Assembly: GCF_000178115.2 (NCBI RefSeq)
Contig: NC_014828.1
Location: forward strand, 2,201,310-2,265,309
Reading direction: 5' to 3'
Length of the DNA stretch: 64,000 bases
Origin: Ethanoligenens harbinense YUAN-3
GTDB lineage: Bacteria > Bacillota > Clostridia > Oscillospirales > Ethanoligenentaceae
The stretch's first letter is position 1; the number at the start of each line of letters is the position of its first letter. Below are positions 44,316 to 52,289 of this stretch, in pieces. Both the position numbers and the translations under genes were made by a program. The notes below the pieces were generated by a model. The model was not told the DNA's origin and did not search any database. It saw nothing but the letters and a program-made list of their open reading frames with translations.

Positions 44316-44996
44316 TCACAGCTTCATTTTTTTTACGTTGCCCATCTGGTACTCGGCCCCGATGCGCGTCTGCCCCAGGCAATAGGAACAGAGCGCGGCA
44401 GGCATGGTGAAGCGCAGGCGCTTCTGCTCGAGTGTGTCGGTGCCGGGTGCGGCGGCGAACAGCTTGGCAAGGTCGAAAGCGCCCTGCCCGCTGATGCCGT
44501 TGACGAACACGATCCGCGCACGCGGATTGGACTGCCGCACCTTGAACGCGAACACCTCGCGCTCAGCCTGAGACACGATATCCCCTTTCGTCACCACCAC
44601 GACATCGGCAAACTTGAGCATAGGGCCGATCTTGTGCGGAGTATTCACGCCCGATAGATTGTCGATGACGCAGACGGCCGTGAGGTCGCGGATATGCGGC
44701 GAACAGCGGTTGCACAGCCCGGCGCTCTCGCTGATGAGCATGTCCAGCCCCTCGCGGATGCCCCAGTCCAGGCAGTCTTCGATGTTGCTGATGAAAAAGT
44801 GATCCGGGCAGAGCCCGCCGGAAAGGCCGACCTTGACCGGCACGCCCCGCTTCTCATACAGTTCGTCGTCGAATGTCGACAGGCAGTCGAATTTGACGAC
44901 GCCGACCCGGTGCGTATCCCGGAGCAGCTCAATGGTGCGCAGGATCACCGAGGTCTTACCGGATGACGGCGGTCCCGAAACGGTAATGAGTTTCAC
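44316..44996 (-). CDS. HypB/UreG-like metal-chaperone-type GTPase
   Basis: 226 residues. G1 loop GPPSSGKT (8-15); the segment SESAGLCNRCSPH (89-101) aligns with the E-x-x-G-N-L metal/switch region of HypB and UreG and carries Cys95, Cys98 and His101; G4 TKGD is at 136-139 (ADVVVVTKGD). A second CxxC (Cys203, Cys206) lies near the C-terminus and Cys63 in GLCPD. HypB and UreG insert nickel into hydrogenase and urease; this protein is a divergent relative with no hydrogenase or urease genes here. Start is GTG 44996 with GGGGGG eight bases upstream. First gene of the four-gene operon. Confidence 0.88.
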   Translation of the reverse strand: MKLITVSGPPSSGKTSVILRTIELLRDTHRVGVVKFDCLSTFDDELYEKRGVPVKVGLSGGLCPDHFFISNIEDCLDWGIREGLDMLISESAGLCNRCSPHIRDLTAVCVIDNLSGVNTPHKIGPMLKFADVVVVTKGDIVSQAEREVFAFKVRQSNPRARIVFVNGISGQGAFDLAKLFAAAPGTDTLEQKRLRFTMPAALCSYCLGQTRIGAEYQMGNVKKMKL

Positions 44997-45062
44997 CGTG
45001 CATTCCCCCCTTTGGCAGACCTGTTTGGCAGGTATCCGCAGCCCGAAACGGCCCGCAGATTT

Positions 45063-45108
45063 AAAAAAAGGGCAAACCCCCGCCGATGCTCCGGGCGGAT
45101 GTTTGACC
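45063..45108 (-). terminator. Intrinsic terminator / possible attenuator upstream of the GTPase operon
   Basis: On the minus strand a 15-bp stem, with two mismatches and one wobble (45094-45108 with 45070-45084), encloses a nine-base loop and is followed by seven T residues. It could end the sodC transcript (stop at 45175). A promoter-like sequence at 45137-45165 lies upstream of it, while none is visible between it and the GTPase start, so it may instead be an attenuator in the operon leader. Confidence 0.8.
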
Positions 45109-45136
45109 TCTTTGTCTCTGTTTTCTGTTGCTTTTT

Positions 45137-45165
45137 ACTCTACCATAAAGCGGGAGAAAATGCAA
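45137..45165 (-). promoter_or_regulatory. Possible promoter of the GTPase-ABC-SBP operon
   Basis: Minus-strand TTGCAT (45160-45165), 17-base spacer, TAGAGT (45137-45142). It starts ten bases upstream of the sodC stop. If used, the leader would be about 135 bases and would contain the terminator hairpin. A CCTG/CAGG mini-hairpin sits close to the GTPase ribosome site. Confidence 0.5.
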
Positions 45166-45174
45166 GCCGGGTGA

Positions 45175-45666
45175 TTACCGCGCGGCGATCACCCCGCAGG
45201 CGATCTTCGGCCCGGCGTTGCCCGAAGGCTGCGTGGTGAAATCGTCCGGGTTCAGGTGGATGACTACCGACCGGCCGATGACCTGCCGCACCGTGAAACG
45301 GCTGGTGAAAAAGCTGAGGTAGGCGGCGCCGTTCTCCGTTTCGAGCAGCGGCGGAAAATCACCCGCATGAAACGGATGCGGCGTGTTGCCCGGATTGAAA
45401 TGCCCGCCCGTCTGCGGGAAATAATCCGCCGGGTTGACGCCGGGATTGCCGCAGGGGCCCTCATGCAGGTGGAACGCGAAAAATCCGGTAGGTGTCTTCG
45501 GCAGGCCGTGGATGTGCGCATCCACCGCCACGCCTCCGGGCCGTTGCGTAAACTGCACCCTGCCGCGCAGCCCCGCATAAGCCGGCCCGCCCGCCACCAT
45601 GGCCACGGCCACATCGGGCAGCCGGGGCGCGGCCGCCTGCACCTCCAGATAGGGGTATGTATCCAT
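45175..45666 (-). CDS. sodC: Cu/Zn superoxide-dismutase-family protein, no signal peptide
   Basis: 163 residues. All usual metal ligands can be found: FAFHLHEGPCG (two Cu His and the disulfide Cys), GGHFNPG (bridging His), HPFHAGDFPPL (Zn His and Asp) and VVIHLNPDDF (Cu His), plus C-terminal NAGPKIACGVI with the second Cys. Bacterial SodC proteins are normally exported, but the N-terminus (MDTYPYLEVQAAAP) has no signal peptide. ATG 45666 was selected for its GGGAG spacing; an ATG three codons earlier is possible. Function as dismutase in a likely anaerobe is inferred, and a non-enzymatic copper-binding role is possible. Confidence 0.88.
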   Translation of the reverse strand: MDTYPYLEVQAAAPRLPDVAVAMVAGGPAYAGLRGRVQFTQRPGGVAVDAHIHGLPKTPTGFFAFHLHEGPCGNPGVNPADYFPQTGGHFNPGNTPHPFHAGDFPPLLETENGAAYLSFFTSRFTVRQVIGRSVVIHLNPDDFTTQPSGNAGPKIACGVIAAR

Positions 45667-46181
45667 TCCATCCATCTCCCATTCCAAAATTGCCGCAGGG
45701 CGCCCCTGCGTTTGGCCCTTGTTCAAAAAAGAATAACCCAACGGTTTTTCGGGATAAACTGCCGGCCCGCGGGGCAAAAGCGCAGGAACGTTTGCAGCAT
45801 GCAGGGAGGCATTTCAGCCGAAGCAGAGGAGGCGCTTCTATCTCGCAACAAGACCGGTTCCATACGCTGACAGTCTATGCCATAGAAATCAAAAGGTGCA
45901 TTTTTCCAAAGAGGGCGGTTGAAAAAAAGAACAGGAAAAAGCAAATGCGATTTTTTCATCGGACAAAACCAAAATCGGCGCCAATCTCCGGCAGGCCCGC
46001 AAGGATTTTGGCAAAACCGGATGGCATGAAGCGCCGCAAATTTCAAAACAGCAACTTTTTCAGCACGCCCCAAAGGAAATGCCGCCAGCTTTTGACGCTC
46101 ATGCATCCGGCAAAACCGCACATGCTAAACGTGGTTCCCCCGACAGGGAATCGACCAATCAGGAAAGCTGGTGCTGCTTTC
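45667..46181. other. Gene-free divergent region between sodC and the second deacetylase
   Basis: About 515 bp. No open frame here has both a ribosome site and recognisable product. It is A-rich in the middle (45890-45970), unlike the GC-rich flanks. No promoter with good -35/-10 spacing was found on either strand, although both flanking genes must start from here. Confidence 0.6.
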
Positions 46182-47051
46182 ATGCGGCTGTTTCAAAAAA
46201 AAACATGGATGGTCCTGCTCACGGGGCTGGCGGCTTTTTGCCTCTGCACGCTGGGCGGGTACGCCCTTTCCTATAAAAAAAGCGTGCCGGCGCAGCCGCG
46301 CGGCGCGGTCGTCCCCATCATCATGTACCATGAGGTGAAAACGAGCAAATTTCACAAACTTGCCGTTTCGCAGGCCGAACTGGCTTCCGACCTCGCCTGG
46401 CTGCGCCGGGAAGGCTATACCACCGTGACCATGCAGAATCTCATCCGTTATACGCACGGGGAGGAAGATCTCCCCCCCAAGCCCATCGTGCTCACGTTCG
46501 ACGACGGGTATCTCAACAACTACGCCTACGCCTTCCCGGTGCTGAAGCAATACGGCGACAAAGCCGTCCTCTCTATCATTGCCAAAAACACCGACGATTT
46601 CACCCGTGTGCCCGACCAAAACATGAATTACGCGCATATGACCTGGAATCAGGTGCGGGAGGTTCAGGACGCGGGTGTATTCGAGATCCAGAACCATACC
46701 TATGACCTGCACGCCATGGGCAAAAAACGGTTCGGCTGCAAAAAACTGCCCGGCGAATCGCTGGAAGCCTACACGCGCGTGCTCACCGAGGATCTTACCA
46801 GATGTCAGGATGAAATCACCGCGCAGACGGGCGCGACGCCGACGACCTTCACCTACCCATACGGCAATGTCAGCAAAGAATCGCTGCCCATCATCCGCGC
46901 GATGGGATTTCAGGCCAGCCTGTCCTGCGACTACGGCATCAACGTACTGCCGCGCGACACCGAAAGCCTGTTCGTGCTCAAGCGTGTTTCCCGTTTCCAC
47001 AACGTAAGCCTGCAAAAAACGCTTGCGAAAGCCCTGAAAACGCTCAAATAG
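46182..47051 (+). CDS. Membrane-anchored polysaccharide deacetylase (NodB/CE4)
   Basis: 289 residues. A single N-terminal helix (about 9-30, no clear cleavage site) is followed by the NodB domain: VPIIMYHEV, VLTFDDGYLNNYAYAF (Asp107/Asp108), NHTYDLH (metal His172 and His177) and TFTYPYGNVSKESL. Likely deacetylates cell-wall or surface glycan. Related to the lipoprotein deacetylase near 32 kb but without the Ig-like domain. The frame is open for 175 codons upstream; ATG 46182 was chosen because it begins a normal membrane anchor, though the ribosome site (AGGAAAG) is distant. Confidence 0.92.
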   Translation: MRLFQKKTWMVLLTGLAAFCLCTLGGYALSYKKSVPAQPRGAVVPIIMYHEVKTSKFHKLAVSQAELASDLAWLRREGYTTVTMQNLIRYTHGEEDLPPKPIVLTFDDGYLNNYAYAFPVLKQYGDKAVLSIIAKNTDDFTRVPDQNMNYAHMTWNQVREVQDAGVFEIQNHTYDLHAMGKKRFGCKKLPGESLEAYTRVLTEDLTRCQDEITAQTGATPTTFTYPYGNVSKESLPIIRAMGFQASLSCDYGINVLPRDTESLFVLKRVSRFHNVSLQKTLAKALKTLK

Positions 47052-47170
47052 CGCTTCTCTCCGGCATACGCACTCTTCAACAGTCATATATCCGGCGGCA
47101 TACCCATAAACATGCGACGGTATCCTTTTTACCATGTGCGCGATCTATGACATCAGGAAAGGCGGTCATT

Positions 47171-47692
47171 ATGCCCCAACCCCCAAAACACGTCTCTGTT
47201 CTCAAACACATCGGTTCGGTCATCACGGACACCCTGCTGGGAAAAATCGTAACCGTTGCCATCGCCGGCGGTGTGGCGGCCATCGGCGGCGTGCTGGCTT
47301 CCCATAACGGAAAAACGACATCCACTGCCGCTTCCGCTTCGTTGTTTTCCTCCGCATCCGCTATTTCCTCTTCTTTTTCCTCTCCGTCCTCATCTGTGTA
47401 CGGGAGCGAACGCGCAACAGCAGGAAACGGCGGCAGGCAAACGGCCGACGATGACACCTCTTCGGCATCGTACGGCGGCACCTCCGATAATGGGCTTGAT
47501 GCCGCGTCCGGGATGCCGGACGGCACGTCTTACGCGGGCAACGCCGCATCCGGGAACGGTGTGAGCAGCCGAATGGAAAGTTCCGCCTTTTCTTCCGAAA
47601 CCGGGCCGTCTTCTTCCGGCGCGGCGGAAACCGCCGGCGTTTCATCCGCAGATTCCGGTTCTGTGTCCGGCGCGTCGTCCGTCGTTTCCTGA
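47171..47692 (+). CDS. Ser/Ala/Gly-rich membrane-anchored hypothetical protein
   Basis: 173 residues. One hydrophobic helix near the N-terminus (LLGKIVTVAIAGGVAAIGGVLA) is followed by about 120 residues of low-complexity Ser/Ala/Gly/Thr sequence with no recognised domain. AAAGG eight bases before ATG 47171 supports translation. Could be a surface-exposed stalk or linker protein. No homologue is recognised, and codon composition gives only modest support. Confidence 0.5.
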   Translation: MPQPPKHVSVLKHIGSVITDTLLGKIVTVAIAGGVAAIGGVLASHNGKTTSTAASASLFSSASAISSSFSSPSSSVYGSERATAGNGGRQTADDDTSSASYGGTSDNGLDAASGMPDGTSYAGNAASGNGVSSRMESSAFSSETGPSSSGAAETAGVSSADSGSVSGASSVVS

Positions 47693-47712
47693 TGTACGCA
47701 GCCCTTGAACAA

Positions 47713-47751
47713 ATCACCCCCGCAGGCCGGAAACCGGCCTGCGGGGGTGAT
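47713..47751. terminator. Perfect 18-bp inverted repeat (hairpin) between two converging genes
   Basis: Arms 47713-47730 and 47734-47751 are exactly complementary (ATCACCCCCGCAGGCCGG and its complement) with an AAA loop. A TTTGTT tract follows on the minus strand. Likely a shared terminator for the Ser-rich gene and the Pro-rich gene. Confidence 0.7.
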
Positions 47752-47776
47752 GCGGTCCATATAAAAAATCCGAATA

Positions 47777-48016
47777 TCACGGTCTCGGCGGATGCGGCGG
47801 CCGTGGTGGATACGGCGGTCTTGGGGAGCCAGGCGGATGCGGCGGCCGTGGTGGATACGGCGGTCTTGGGGAGCCAGGCGGATGCGGCGGCCGTGGTGGA
47901 TACGGCGGTCTCGGGGGGCCGGGCGGATGCGGCGGCATGGGCGGGCGCGGCCGGGCAGGCGGCCACGGGCGGTGTGGCGGGAACCACCACCAGATAAATG
48001 GTCTGCGCATAGTCAT
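47777..48016 (-). CDS. Small proline-rich repeat protein
   Basis: 79 residues starting MTMRRPFIWWWFPPHRPW, then Pro-rich sequence made of three 15-residue repeats of the type PRPPYPPRPPHPPGS. A purine-rich AGAGGTG site lies before the start and a strong hairpin follows 25 bp after the stop, both favouring this strand. Such proteins occur among spore-coat or surface proteins, but no family is assigned. The opposite strand is also open over the repeat (Ala-rich repeats) but lacks a ribosome site and would read through the hairpin. Confidence 0.5.
   Translation of the reverse strand: MTMRRPFIWWWFPPHRPWPPARPRPPMPPHPPGPPRPPYPPRPPHPPGSPRPPYPPRPPHPPGSPRPPYPPRPPHPPRP
47788..47935. repeat. 45-bp tandem repeat, three copies plus partial
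   Basis: GATGCGGCGG recurs at 47791, 47836, 47881 and 47926, an exact 45-bp (15-codon) period; the first two full units are nearly identical. Because the unit is a multiple of three, copy-number change would lengthen or shorten the Pro-rich protein without frameshift. Confidence 0.9.
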
Positions 48017-48072
48017 ACACCTCTGCTATATCCTATGCGCGACCAAACGGAATGGACAAAGGCCGGCGGGGA

Positions 48073-49371
48073 TTATTCCGCTTCCGTGGGTACCGGGGCG
48101 GCCTGCACGCCGGTCGTTTTTCCTTTTGACGCCGTATCGATGTTGGGAACGAAACGCAACAGGAGGATAAACCCGACGGCGAAGAGCACGTCGATGCTGG
48201 CCACGCCGTAGCGCGAGCTGCCGGTGAGCAACGTGAACAGGGAGAGCATCAGCGGGCCAAGGATGGCCGAATACCGTGCCAGCACGTTAAAAAAGCCGAA
48301 ATACTCGTTGTTGCGGTTTTTGTCCGGGATCATCCGCCCGAAATAGGACCGGGAGAGCGCCTGGATGGTACCCAGCACCAGGCCGGTGGCGATGGCCATC
48401 ACCCAGAACTGCCATGCGGACTTCAGAAACAGCGCGTAGGTGCAGATGGCGGTGAACACGCCGATAGCGATGAGCAGCACGTTCTTGGTGGTCACCCGTC
48501 TTGCAATCCGCTCAAACAGCAGCACCGACGGCGCCGCGATGATCTGCGTGACCAGAAGCGCCAGCGCCATGGTCGTCACCGAGATACCCACGTCATATCC
48601 GAAGTCCGACGTCATGGAGATCATGGTGTTCACGCCGTCGATGTAGAAGAAATAGGCCAGCAGGAAAAAGCCCATGTTTTTTTCCCGCACGATCTTTTTC
48701 AGCGTGGCCCAGATGCTGCCGAACGACTGGGAAACCAGATGGGCGGGCCGGTCCTCTCGCCCGTAAAGCTGCCGCACGTTGCGCAGAAACGGGATAGTAA
48801 ACACCAGCCACCACACCAGCGTGATGCCGATGGAGATCTTGATGGCCGTGATGGCGGTGATGCCAAACGGCAGCGTGCCATACAGTACGATGCCCACGAG
48901 ATACGGCAGGCAGCGCCCCGCATAGCCCACGGCAAAGCCCATTGAGGAAAGCAGGTTCATTTTTTCATTGGTCGTCACGTCCACCAGATAGGCGTCGTAG
49001 ACGATGTTGGTGCCGGAATAGCCGATGGCGCAGAGAAAGTTGACCAGCAGCAGGATGGTGTAATTGTTGGTGAGCAGCATGGCCCCCAGCGAACAAAGCG
49101 CCACCACAAAGAAAAAGATGAACATCTGCCGTTTCTTCCCTTTAAAATCGGCGATGGCGCCCAGCACCGGCGCCAGCAACGCCAGCGCCAGTGTGGAAAA
49201 GGACTGCAAATAACCCCAGTGGGCGGTCGTCAGCGCGTTGCTCAGTCCGTCCGGTTTTCCCGCCAGTTTCATCAGGATGGGCAAAAACGCCGTGGACAAG
49301 ATCGCAAACGCCGAAAACGCCACGTCATAAAGCGCCCAGCTCCATTCCACCTTATTCAGTTTCTGTTTCAT
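48073..49371 (-). CDS. UMF1-family MFS transporter
   Basis: 432 residues with twelve hydrophobic segments. N-terminal [25 protein letters not shown] resembles the W-x-x-YDxAxSxF motif of the UMF1/Atg22-like MFS group; [18 protein letters not shown] is the MFS loop 2-3 signature. The N-terminal 31 in-frame residues upstream were dropped because ATG 49371 begins the conserved part. The substrate is unknown for bacterial members (efflux of amino acids or small metabolites is proposed). Divergent from folE. Confidence 0.88.
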   Translation of the reverse strand: MKQKLNKVEWSWALYDVAFSAFAILSTAFLPILMKLAGKPDGLSNALTTAHWGYLQSFSTLALALLAPVLGAIADFKGKKRQMFIFFFVVALCSLGAMLLTNNYTILLLVNFLCAIGYSGTNIVYDAYLVDVTTNEKMNLLSSMGFAVGYAGRCLPYLVGIVLYGTLPFGITAITAIKISIGITLVWWLVFTIPFLRNVRQLYGREDRPAHLVSQSFGSIWATLKKIVREKNMGFFLLAYFFYIDGVNTMISMTSDFGYDVGISVTTMALALLVTQIIAAPSVLLFERIARRVTTKNVLLIAIGVFTAICTYALFLKSAWQFWVMAIATGLVLGTIQALSRSYFGRMIPDKNRNNEYFGFFNVLARYSAILGPLMLSLFTLLTGSSRYGVASIDVLFAVGFILLLRFVPNIDTASKGKTTGVQAAPVPTEAE

Positions 49372-49557
49372 CGTCCGAATCGCTCCCGTTCTCCTGCAAT
49401 AGTCATCCGCTATATTCCACATATTTTTTTCAATATACAATACATCCGGCCGCGGCACCATCATATTCTTGTAAAAAATAAAAGGCTTTTTTCGCCGTGC
49501 CGGGTCACAGGAAGGCGGATTTTCGCCTTTTTACGGCATTTCCGTCGGTATTTTCCC

Positions 49558-49586
49558 TTGAAATGTAGGCATAGACGGGTTAAAAT
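49558..49586 (+). promoter_or_regulatory. Sigma-A-type promoter of the folate operon
   Basis: TTGAAA (49558-49563), 17-base spacer, TAAAAT (49581-49586); leader of about 70 bases to folE. The rest of 49372-49657 holds no gene. A short GC stem with a T run (49512-49530) sits just upstream. Confidence 0.78.
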
Positions 49587-49659
49587 GACAGGAGCGGCCG
49601 CATATGCAGATGGGGCAGCCCGCCTGATGACGCGGTCAAAACGATTTGGAGCAGGATAC

Positions 49660-50229
49660 ATGGTAGATAAAGAAAGAGCCGCGCGAGCCATTCGGGAGCT
49701 GCTGGCGGCGGTGGGCGAAAACCCCGACCGTCCCGGCCTGCAAGAGACCCCCGAACGGGTCGCGCGGATGTATGAGGAACTGTTCGCGGGTTTGGAACGC
49801 GACCCGCTTGAGGATGTCAAACTGTTCGGGGAGGGACTGCCCGACGAGCTGGTCGTGGTGCGGGACATCCCCTTTTATTCGATGTGCGAGCATCATCTGC
49901 TCCCGTTCTACGGCCAGGCACACATCGCCTATCTGCCGCGGGACGGGCGCATCCTCGGCCTAAGCAAGCTGGCGCGCATCGTGGACACGCTGGCGCGCAA
50001 ACCCCAGTTGCAGGAGCGGCTGACCACCGAGATCGCCGACGCCGTGGAACGCGCCGCCACGACGCGCGGCGTGGCGGTGGTGGTGGTAGCGGAACACCTG
50101 TGCATGACCATGCGCGGCATCAAAAAGCCGGGTGCCAAAACCGTCACCTCCCGGTCCATCGGCGAGCTGAAAACGGACGCTGCCCTGCGCGCTGAAGCCG
50201 CCGCATTGCTCAAGCCATACACCAGATAA
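49660..50229 (+). CDS. folE: GTP cyclohydrolase I FolE
   Basis: 189 residues, normal. Converts GTP to dihydroneopterin triphosphate, the first folate step. Zinc motif [22 protein letters not shown] and [25 protein letters not shown] are diagnostic. GGAG eight bases before ATG 49660 sets the start; the frame is open far upstream. First gene of folE-folP-folB-folK. Confidence 0.97.
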   Translation: MVDKERAARAIRELLAAVGENPDRPGLQETPERVARMYEELFAGLERDPLEDVKLFGEGLPDELVVVRDIPFYSMCEHHLLPFYGQAHIAYLPRDGRILGLSKLARIVDTLARKPQLQERLTTEIADAVERAATTRGVAVVVVAEHLCMTMRGIKKPGAKTVTSRSIGELKTDAALRAEAAALLKPYTR

Positions 50230-50246
50230 AGGGAGGCGCGCAGACC

Positions 50247-51446
50247 ATGTGGAATGCCCGGATCGTCCCCATCCGCTCAATGTGCGAGGCGGTGGAGGAA
50301 GTAAAAAAAATCAACGTGCACAGCGCGGCGGTGGAACTGCTCGCCGTCAAAGCGCTGCACCTTTGCGTCCGGCTCGAACACGTCACGCCGTTCGCAGCCA
50401 ACATCCTCAAGCAGGAAATGCTCGGCAAAGGCGGCGACGCCGCCGTGAGCAAGGGCGTGGCCGATTTCAAAGACGAATACTCCGACGTGCTGCTGATGGG
50501 CACTGCGGCGCAGTTCCGCCGCCTGCTCGTCAAGCTGGAAATGCAGCAGGGCTCACTGGCCGAAATCGGTCGCGAGGTCGGCGCAGTGCTCACGCATGCT
50601 CTTACGCGCGAACCTCGCACGTTTCACTGCCGGGGCTACGACCTGCCGCTCGGGCAAAAGACCTATGTGATGGGCATTCTGAACGTCACGCCCGACTCTT
50701 TTTCGGACGGCGGTTCCTATGCCGACGCGGACGAAGCGGTGGATCGCGCCTGTCAGATGATTAAGGACGGGGCGGACATCATCGACATCGGCGGCGAATC
50801 CTCCCGCCCGGGCTACGCGCCCGTTCCCGCCGAAGAAGAGGCCGCGCGCGTGCTGCCGGTCATCCGGCGGCTGAAAGCCTCGGTGAGCGTTCCCGTTTCC
50901 ATCGACACCATGAAGGCCGCCGTGGCCCGGCAGGCGCTGGAAGCGGGCGCAGATATCGTCAACGACATCTGGGGCTTCCAGCGCGACCCGGATATGGCGC
51001 GCACGGCCGCCGCATACGACGCGGGCGCGGTGCTCATGCACAACCAGGACGGCACCGCCTACCGTGACTTCATGGGCGACATGCTCACCTTCCTGCGCGA
51101 AAGCATCCGGCTGGCCAAAAATGCCGGCCTGCCGGACGCGAACCTCTCGGTAGACCCGGGCATCGGCTTTGGCAAGGACCTTGCGCAGAACATCGAATCC
51201 ATGCGCAGGCTGCCGGAGTTGCAGGCGCTTGGCTATCCGGTGCTGCTCGGCACCTCGCGCAAATCGCTCATTGGCAAAACATTGGACCTGCCGGCGGACG
51301 AGCGGGTGGAAGGCACGGCGGCCACCGTTGCGTTCGGCATCGAACGGGGCGTGGATTTCGTGCGGGTGCATGACGTAAAGGAGATGGCGCGGGTCTGCAA
51401 AATGACCGACGCGCTGGTGCGCACGCCGGAGGAGATACATGGATAA
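50247..51446 (+). CDS. folP: Dihydropteroate synthase FolP with N-terminal extension
   Basis: 399 residues, about 130 longer than typical DHPS. The core begins near residue 140 with VMGILNVTPDSFSDGG, then IIDIGGESSRPGY, SIDTMKAAVARQAL, NDIWGF, DPGIGFGKDLAQN and LLGTSRKSLIG, all catalytic or pterin/pABA motifs. The N-terminal region (about 1-130) includes VTPFAANILKQEMLGKGGDAAVSKGVADF and LLMGTAAQFRRLLVKLEMQ, resembling extensions seen in other clostridial DHPS proteins. Its function is not known to me. Condenses pABA with dihydropterin pyrophosphate. 17 bp after folE, eight-base overlap with folB. Confidence 0.96.
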   Translation: MWNARIVPIRSMCEAVEEVKKINVHSAAVELLAVKALHLCVRLEHVTPFAANILKQEMLGKGGDAAVSKGVADFKDEYSDVLLMGTAAQFRRLLVKLEMQQGSLAEIGREVGAVLTHALTREPRTFHCRGYDLPLGQKTYVMGILNVTPDSFSDGGSYADADEAVDRACQMIKDGADIIDIGGESSRPGYAPVPAEEEAARVLPVIRRLKASVSVPVSIDTMKAAVARQALEAGADIVNDIWGFQRDPDMARTAAAYDAGAVLMHNQDGTAYRDFMGDMLTFLRESIRLAKNAGLPDANLSVDPGIGFGKDLAQNIESMRRLPELQALGYPVLLGTSRKSLIGKTLDLPADERVEGTAATVAFGIERGVDFVRVHDVKEMARVCKMTDALVRTPEEIHG

Positions 51447-51804
51447 AATTCTGCTGCAGGGCGTGGAAATATCCGGCCGGCACGGTGTAAACCCTGAGGA
51501 AAAGGCCGCCGAACAGCCATTCCTTTTTGATGTGGAGCTGGCGGCCGACCTTTCCGCCGCCTGCCGCACCGACGACCTCGCGGACACGGTGAGCTACGCC
51601 GCCGTCAACAAGCTGTTGATCCGCATCGTGCGGGAGCAGTCGTTTGATCTCATCGAGCGGCTGGCAGAGGTGCTTTGCGGGGCCATTCTGGAATATTTTC
51701 CCATGGTACAGTCGGTGCGGCTGCGTGTGAAAAAGCCGCGGGCCCCCATGCGGGGCACATTCGAATGGGTAGGTGTGGAGATTGAACGTTCCCGTCGCGC
51801 ATGA
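51439..51804 (+). CDS. folB: Dihydroneopterin aldolase FolB
   Basis: 121 residues. Start DKILLQGVEISGRHGVNPEEKAAEQPF, then LADTVSYAAVNKLLIRI and SVRLRVKKPRAPM (catalytic Lys region). Makes hydroxymethyl-dihydropterin. Overlaps both folP (eight bases) and folK (about 30 bases). Confidence 0.96.
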   Translation: MDKILLQGVEISGRHGVNPEEKAAEQPFLFDVELAADLSAACRTDDLADTVSYAAVNKLLIRIVREQSFDLIERLAEVLCGAILEYFPMVQSVRLRVKKPRAPMRGTFEWVGVEIERSRRA

Positions 51805-52288
51805 CGTATACATCGCGCTCGGCTCCAACATGGGTGACCGCGCCGGGTATCTGGAAGCCGCCAGGAAAAAAATAGCAGAATCCGGTATCCGGCTGACTGC
51901 GGTGTCCGGCATCTACGAGACCGCCCCCGTGGGCTACACCGAGCAGCCGGCGTTTCTCAACCAGGTCTGCCGGGCATGCACCGCGCTGGAACCGCAGTCC
52001 TTGCTCGAAACCTTGCAGCGGATCGAAACCGCGCTGGCAAGACGGCGCATCGTCCACTGGGGGCCGCGCACCATCGACCTTGACCTGCTGCTGTATGACG
52101 ATTTGCACATGCAAACCGAAACGCTGACCCTCCCGCACCCGCGCATGTTTGAGCGGGCGTTCGTGCTTGTGCCGCTGCGGGACGTCTGGCCCGCGGCAGA
52201 AATCGCGGGCAAACCGCCGGCGGAATGGATCGCGTCCTGCGCGGACAAAAACGGCGTGCGGCCTTACGCGCCGCCGTCCAAAAAGTGA
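51773..52288 (+). CDS. folK: Hydroxymethyl-dihydropterin pyrophosphokinase FolK
   Basis: About 171 residues. HDVYIALGSNMGDRAGYL, YETAPVGYTEQPAFLNQV and the signature WGPRTIDLDLLLYDD are diagnostic. No ATG fits the N-terminus: the start is GTG 51773 or TTG 51782, neither with a clean ribosome site, so translational coupling to folB is likely. Only one base separates it from the following transporter. Confidence 0.95.
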   Translation: MWRLNVPVAHDVYIALGSNMGDRAGYLEAARKKIAESGIRLTAVSGIYETAPVGYTEQPAFLNQVCRACTALEPQSLLETLQRIETALARRRIVHWGPRTIDLDLLLYDDLHMQTETLTLPHPRMFERAFVLVPLRDVWPAAEIAGKPPAEWIASCADKNGVRPYAPPSKK

Positions 52289-52289
52289 G

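Noticed and set aside
45790-45870. A 23-codon plus-strand frame starting MQGGISAEAEE
   Set aside because: No ribosome site before its ATG and no resemblance to known small proteins.
47692-47997. Plus-strand frame with Ala-rich 15-residue repeats over the 45-bp repeat
   Set aside because: No ribosome site and it would translate through the 18-bp hairpin; the minus-strand Pro-rich frame has better signals.
48029-48037. CATAGGATA as a sigma-K/E -10 element for the Pro-rich gene
   Set aside because: Transcription would start on top of the ribosome site, leaving almost no leader, and no matching -35 is present.
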